Positions 5,668 to 9,004 of a stretch of 9,004 bases of DNA are shown here, piece after piece (position 1 is the first letter of the stretch; the number at the start of each line of letters is the position of its first letter). The position numbers and the translations under genes were made by a program. The DNA lies in NCBI GenBank assembly GCA_003641695.1, contig QNBL01000094.1, forward strand, positions 1 through 9,004, read 5' to 3'. The notes below the pieces were generated by a model that saw only the letters and a list, made by a program, of their open reading frames with translations, did no database searches and was not told the origin of the DNA. The stretch is from Spirochaetota bacterium (GTDB lineage: Bacteria > Spirochaetota > Spirochaetia > B11-G9).

Positions 5668-6972
5668 TTAAATCCAGTCGTACATCCCGACTATTATATC
5701 CCGTTTGTTGGATGCATTTTCTTTCCATTCAGAAAGACTTCCCTTTCCAAACTGATCCTCCTCTTTAAAGAGAACCTTTCCGGGGGTAATACAGTCATAA
5801 ACAGGACATACCTGAAGGCAGAGCTGACACCCGACACAAACATCTTCCTTTATAGTCGGCTTACGCTTTTCGTTGTCCCAGTCAATTGCCTGGTGAGCAC
5901 CGTCCATACAGGATACGTAACAGCGGGCGCATCCCACACATTTGTCGTAGTTGATCTGGGGGAGAATCTTGAAATCTCTTTCCAGGTCGTCTGCAGGTAT
6001 TATATTTTTAAGGGCTATCCCGATAAAGTCTTCCAGTTTTTCGAAACCCTTTTCTGCAAGATAGATCGAAAGGCCGCTTATCATATCTTCAACGATACGG
6101 TAGCCGTACTGCATAACGGATGTTGTGAACTGAACGTTCCGGGCACCTAGCATAAGAAACTCAGCTGCATCTTCCCAGGTTTCAATACCGCCGATCCCGC
6201 TTATGGGTACTCCCTGAAGATTCATATCCTGAGCCATGTTTGCTATAAACCGCAAGGCTATCGGTTTGGTAGCCTTGCCCGAGAGTCCCGAGATTGAAGA
6301 TTTCCCGTTAATTACCGGAAGGGCTGTGTAACTGTCGAAATCCAGCCCTGTTATCGATTTAATGGTATTGATTGTGGAAAGGCCGTTCGCTCCTGCTTTT
6401 ATTGCAGCCTCTGCAGACGGTTCCATTTTTTCGACATTAGGCGTCATTTTTGCTATCAGCGGCAGGTGGCTGCCCCTTCTTGCAGCCTTTACGTAGGTGT
6501 CTATAAGTTCAAGATTGGCTCCGACATCAGAGCCCATCCCTTCATAGGTCATCTGGGGGCATGAGAAGTTAAGTTCAATCATATCCACTCCGGTAGCGGT
6601 TACATCCCGTGCCATCTGTTCCCAGTTATCTTCATCCATCCCCATTATGGAACCGATGATAAGCTTGTTCGGATAATCTTCTTTAAGCTGTTTCATCATA
6701 TCCAGGTTCTCCTGGTACGGCTTGTCAGAAGTCTGTTCCATGTTTTTGAAGGCTATAAAGGGGGTGGCCTCTTTACGCTGAGCATCAAACCTTGGTGAAC
6801 ATTCCTCCGGAATGGTTGTTGTCAGTGTTTTATAAAATACACCGCCGCCTCCTGCATCCAGAAATCGTGCGCACATATCGTAGCTGCTGCTGACAGGGGA
6901 AGAAGACAGAAAGAACGGGTTTTCACATTTAAAGCCCAGGAAATCAATTGAAAGATCAGCATGTTTTGCCAT
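5668..6972 (-). CDS. preA: NAD-dependent dihydropyrimidine dehydrogenase, PreA (catalytic FMN/iron-sulfur) subunit
   Basis: This 434-residue cytoplasmic subunit reduces uracil or thymine to the 5,6-dihydro form, using electrons relayed from PreT. The N-terminal FMN-binding TIM barrel resembles dihydroorotate dehydrogenase. NFSCPQ (135-140) holds the active-site cysteine C138, and SGIGGIETWEDA (258-269) is the FMN-phosphate region. A C-terminal ferredoxin module binds two 4Fe-4S clusters through C345-C348-C351-C355 and C379-C382-C385-C389. Length and layout match bacterial PreA and the C-terminal half of mammalian DPD. The ATG at 6972 is chosen for the AGGAGG at 6981-6986. A longer frame to 7119 would add 49 residues lying inside preT. 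Only one base separates the preT stop from this ATG, so the two subunits are almost certainly translationally coupled. A dihydroorotate dehydrogenase is less likely because of the ferredoxin domain and the PreT partner. Confidence 0.95.
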   Translation of the reverse strand: MAKHADLSIDFLGFKCENPFFLSSSPVSSSYDMCARFLDAGGGGVFYKTLTTTIPEECSPRFDAQRKEATPFIAFKNMEQTSDKPYQENLDMMKQLKEDYPNKLIIGSIMGMDEDNWEQMARDVTATGVDMIELNFSCPQMTYEGMGSDVGANLELIDTYVKAARRGSHLPLIAKMTPNVEKMEPSAEAAIKAGANGLSTINTIKSITGLDFDSYTALPVINGKSSISGLSGKATKPIALRFIANMAQDMNLQGVPISGIGGIETWEDAAEFLMLGARNVQFTTSVMQYGYRIVEDMISGLSIYLAEKGFEKLEDFIGIALKNIIPADDLERDFKILPQINYDKCVGCARCYVSCMDGAHQAIDWDNEKRKPTIKEDVCVGCQLCLQVCPVYDCITPGKVLFKEEDQFGKGSLSEWKENASNKRDIIVGMYDWI

Positions 6973-6973
6973 T

Positions 6974-8293
6974 TTACTCTCCTCCTTTTTTAAGGTATTC
7001 ATCGATACTTTCAGCAGCAATTTTACCGCCCTGAACAGAATGGACAACCGTTTTTGCCGAGCCAGATGCAACATCGCCTGCAACAAAGACCCCCGGAATA
7101 CTGGTTTTACCTTTGTCATCGGTTACCACGAAACCCTTACTGTCAAGACCAATATCGCTTACAACTTTGGAAATATCTTCCGGTTTCTGGCCAATTGCAA
7201 ATATTACCTTGTCAGCTTCCAGTTTCATGGCCGAGTTGCTTCTTGTTCCGTTTGCTTTAACAATTTTTACTTTTCCGTTTTCGCCCTGGAATTCGGCAGG
7301 CGAAAATGTGTAGGCGAAGTTGATTCCCAATGATTCACCGTGTGACAGCTCCAATCTGCTGGCAGGAGCCTCTTCTCTGGTTCTCCTATACAGGACGGTT
7401 ACCTGTTCTGCTCCAAGGAGCCTGGCTGTTGTTGCACAGTCCAGAGCAACATCACCGCCTCCTATTACGACTACATGGGTTCCTATATCTGACTTCCCTC
7501 CGGAAGATCGGGCTGCAGCAAGATACTCAAGAGCAGTTGTTACACCTTCAAGATCGCTTCCGGGAACATCGAAGGTTGCTGATACCTGCATTCCCGCACC
7601 AATAAAGAAGGCTTCATATCCCTCGTTTTTAAGGTCATCGATGGTAATATCACGTCCTACTTTGGTATTATGTTTGATTTCAACGCCGAGATCGGTAACA
7701 TGCTCAATCTCTTCATCAACCACGTACTGAGGCAGCCGGGAAGGAACAATACCGTAGGATAGAACACCGCCTGCTTTCTCCTTCTCTTCAAAGATCGTTA
7801 CCTTGTATCCCTTCATTGCCAGAGTGGCAGCAGCTGAAAGAGAGGCAGGACCGGAACCGATCATTGCAACCTTTTCCTTTGTTGCAGGAGGGGGATCCAG
7901 CGCTTTGAAACCGGTGGTTTTCTCGTAATCGGTAACAAACCTCTGCAGTTGTCCAATGTGAATAGGTGTATCTATTCCCGAACGTGCACAGGCTTCCTCA
8001 CATGTCTTTTCGTAAGGGCATACCCGGGCACATACGCCTCCCAGTATATTGTTGGACCTGATAATCTCGGCTGCGCCTTTAAAGTTCTTAAATCGTATTG
8101 CACGGATAAAATCACCGGGATTTGTCCCGGCGGGACAACCTTCGCTGCACAACGGATTGTAGCACAAAAGACATCTGGATGCTTCTTCCATTGCCATGAA
8201 AGGGGTATAAGGGGGTACTGTTTCCTCCAGGTAGCCCTGTTTGGGTTTTAAATCAATACCCTCTTTTACCCCAATACTCGTAGAATTACTCAC
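6974..8293 (-). CDS. preT: NAD-dependent dihydropyrimidine dehydrogenase, PreT (FAD/NAD, iron-sulfur) subunit
   Basis: This 439-residue subunit oxidises NAD(P)H and passes electrons through FAD and iron-sulfur clusters to PreA. The N-terminal domain carries eight cysteines in the DPD/glutamate-synthase-small-subunit pattern: C41-C44-C49-C53 and C88-C92-C98-C102. The FAD dinucleotide fold follows (GSGPASLSAA, 146-155), then a second nucleotide fold (VIGGGDVALDCA, 276-287) for the pyridine nucleotide, and a closing FAD motif (GVFVAGDVASGSA, 401-413). Start: a GTG at 8293 with AGGAGG (8300-8305) 6 bases upstream and a strong promoter behind it. The relative GltD is excluded mainly by the adjacent preA and the lack of a glutamate synthase large-subunit gene. 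Its last codons (KKGGE) contain the Shine-Dalgarno sequence of preA. Confidence 0.94.
   Translation of the reverse strand: MSNSTSIGVKEGIDLKPKQGYLEETVPPYTPFMAMEEASRCLLCYNPLCSEGCPAGTNPGDFIRAIRFKNFKGAAEIIRSNNILGGVCARVCPYEKTCEEACARSGIDTPIHIGQLQRFVTDYEKTTGFKALDPPPATKEKVAMIGSGPASLSAAATLAMKGYKVTIFEEKEKAGGVLSYGIVPSRLPQYVVDEEIEHVTDLGVEIKHNTKVGRDITIDDLKNEGYEAFFIGAGMQVSATFDVPGSDLEGVTTALEYLAAARSSGGKSDIGTHVVVIGGGDVALDCATTARLLGAEQVTVLYRRTREEAPASRLELSHGESLGINFAYTFSPAEFQGENGKVKIVKANGTRSNSAMKLEADKVIFAIGQKPEDISKVVSDIGLDSKGFVVTDDKGKTSIPGVFVAGDVASGSAKTVVHSVQGGKIAAESIDEYLKKGGE
6976..6986 (-). promoter_or_regulatory. preA ribosome binding site embedded in the 3' end of preT
   Basis: On the minus strand, AGGAGG (6981-6986) lies within the final Lys-Gly-Gly-Glu codons of preT, 8 bases before the preA ATG. 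Ribosomes finishing preT therefore sit on the preA start region, which favours balanced synthesis of the two subunits. Confidence 0.8.
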
Positions 8294-8339
8294 AATATTC
8301 CTCCTTGGTTAGCTTGTTTCTGCTTTATTGTGAAATCCA

Positions 8340-8368
8340 ATTATACCGCGATACTTTTCTCAAGTCAA
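8340..8368 (-). promoter_or_regulatory. Sigma-70-type promoter of preTA
   Basis: On the minus strand, TTGACT (8363-8368) and a perfect TATAAT (8340-8345) are separated by the ideal 17 bases. Predicted transcription begins near 8333, giving a leader of about 40 bases before the GTG start. An ATTG...CAAT inverted repeat lies just past the -10 box (8327-8341), but it is too short to call an operator. Confidence 0.8.
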
Positions 8369-8441
8369 AGAAAATTGTGTATCAATATCCATGAAATCAG
8401 GGTTAGGTTAGAGAAAGATTACTCATAAAATATAGTTTAAA

Positions 8442-8496
8442 TTGACATCGTATTAAGCGGGTGTGTTAAAATTGTTAAAATGATATCAAAGGAGGG
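8442..8496 (+). promoter_or_regulatory. Candidate promoter of the amidase gene with a 9-bp tandem repeat, and its ribosome binding site
   Basis: TTGACA (8442-8447) is followed after 19 bases by TAAAAT (8467-8472), which has the extended -10 TGT (8464-8466). The 9-mer TGTTAAAAT occurs twice in perfect tandem (8464-8472 and 8473-8481), duplicating the extended -10. AGGAGG (8490-8495) lies 4 bases before the ATG. The rest of the interval 8294-8499 shows no gene. Confidence 0.55.
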
Positions 8497-8499
8497 TCT

Positions 8500-9004
8500 A
8501 TGGATTTAAGGAAATTAAGGATTAATGGCAAAAGGCTTCAGGAAGCAATAGAGGAATCAGCAAAGATCGGAGCAACCCCGAACAAGGGATTGATCCGCTG
8601 TGCTGCAACGCCCGAAGATAAAATCGGACGGGATCTGCTTATGAAATGGTACAAGGAAGTTGGGTGTGAAGTAACTGTGGACGAGATGGGAAACATGTTT
8701 GCAGTCCGCCCGGGTAAAAAACGGGAACTTGGTGCTGTTTTGACCGGATCACATTTTGATACCCAAAAGCCCGGAGGACGTTTTGACGGAATTCTCGGAG
8801 TTCTTGGAGCTCTGGAGGTTATGAGAACCATTGCTGAGAACAACATTGAACTGGAGCGGGATCTTATCATAACCAACTGGACAAACGAGGAAGGTGGCTG
8901 GTTTGCTCCTGCGTGCATGGGTTCAGGTGTATGGGTAGGTAACCACACCAAAGAGTGGGCGTACGCGCGAAAAGACAGGGATGGCAAAACCGTTTTCGGT
9001 GAGG
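8500..9004 (+). CDS. Hydantoinase/carbamoylase-family amidase (likely beta-ureidopropionase or N-carbamoyl-amino-acid hydrolase), 5' part
   Basis: The first 168 residues are present and the gene continues beyond the window. It is an M20-type zinc-dependent hydrolase. Its likely job is the third pathway step, splitting N-carbamoyl-beta-alanine to beta-alanine, CO2 and ammonia. Visible motifs are GSHFDT (residues 83-88, metal-binding His85), GGRFDGILGV (92-101, bridging Asp96) and TNEEGGWFAPACMGSG (128-143, the Glu pair with the catalytic base). Related carbamoylases often read NEEGxRF, whereas here a tryptophan replaces the arginine. N-carbamoyl-L-amino-acid hydrolases and allantoate amidohydrolases share these motifs, and only the context favours beta-ureidopropionase. 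The start is supported by AGGAGG 4 bases upstream. It is transcribed divergently from preTA. Confidence 0.9.
   Translation, partial: MDLRKLRINGKRLQEAIEESAKIGATPNKGLIRCAATPEDKIGRDLLMKWYKEVGCEVTVDEMGNMFAVRPGKKRELGAVLTGSHFDTQKPGGRFDGILGVLGALEVMRTIAENNIELERDLIITNWTNEEGGWFAPACMGSGVWVGNHTKEWAYARKDRDGKTVFGE

Noticed and set aside
6973..7119. N-terminal extension of PreA by 49 residues into preT
   Set aside because: The ATG at 6972 has an ideal AGGAGG, and the conserved PreA sequence begins right there. The extension is preT read in another frame.
1..9004. CRISPR array, tRNA or rRNA genes, phage genes
   Set aside because: I saw no regularly spaced repeats, no tRNA-like cloverleaf or rRNA sequence, and no phage-type proteins on either strand. 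The only mobile-element trace is the intron end at 1-94.

Overview
The window is a bacterial accessory-metabolism locus with moderate GC, strong AGGAGG-type ribosome binding sites and recognisable -35/-10 promoters. It carries a nearly complete reductive pyrimidine degradation pathway: an NADH-type dihydropyrimidine dehydrogenase (PreT and PreA), a dihydropyrimidinase (HydA) and the start of a hydantoinase/carbamoylase-family amidase. The iron-sulfur, flavin-dependent PreTA enzyme, the NhaC-type sodium antiporter and the Shine-Dalgarno style suggest an anaerobic or fermentative bacterium. Bacillota (Clostridia) or Spirochaetota would fit, but nothing in the window settles the phylum.

Layout: positions 1-94 are the 3' end of a group II intron (domains V and VI, with a bulged branch-point A and a CTACTCGAT terminus). 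A 104-base leader follows, then hydA on the plus strand (199-1602), which ends in a strong hairpin-plus-T terminator. nhaC converges on this terminator from the minus strand (1662-3080). A 131-base AT-rich divergent control region separates nhaC from a plus-strand cluster (3212-5554): a TauE/SafE-family permease, a class-V-fold PLP enzyme without the cysteine-desulfurase loop, and an ArsR-family repressor. Two hairpins (5581-5648) lie between this cluster and the convergent preTA operon on the minus strand (preA 5668-6972, preT 6974-8293). A second divergent control region (8294-8499) separates preT from the amidase, which begins at 8500 and runs off the end of the window.

How the genes work together: PreTA would reduce uracil or thymine to the dihydropyrimidine, HydA would open the ring to the N-carbamoyl beta-amino acid, and the amidase would release the beta-amino acid, CO2 and ammonia. 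NhaC could supply sodium/proton balance or exchange an organic ion. The TauE-PLP enzyme-ArsR block sits inside the pyrimidine locus but has no textbook role there. It looks like a separate small module (possibly sulfur or amino-acid handling, with an exporter and its own repressor) or an uncharacterised accessory branch. It is the least explained part of the window.
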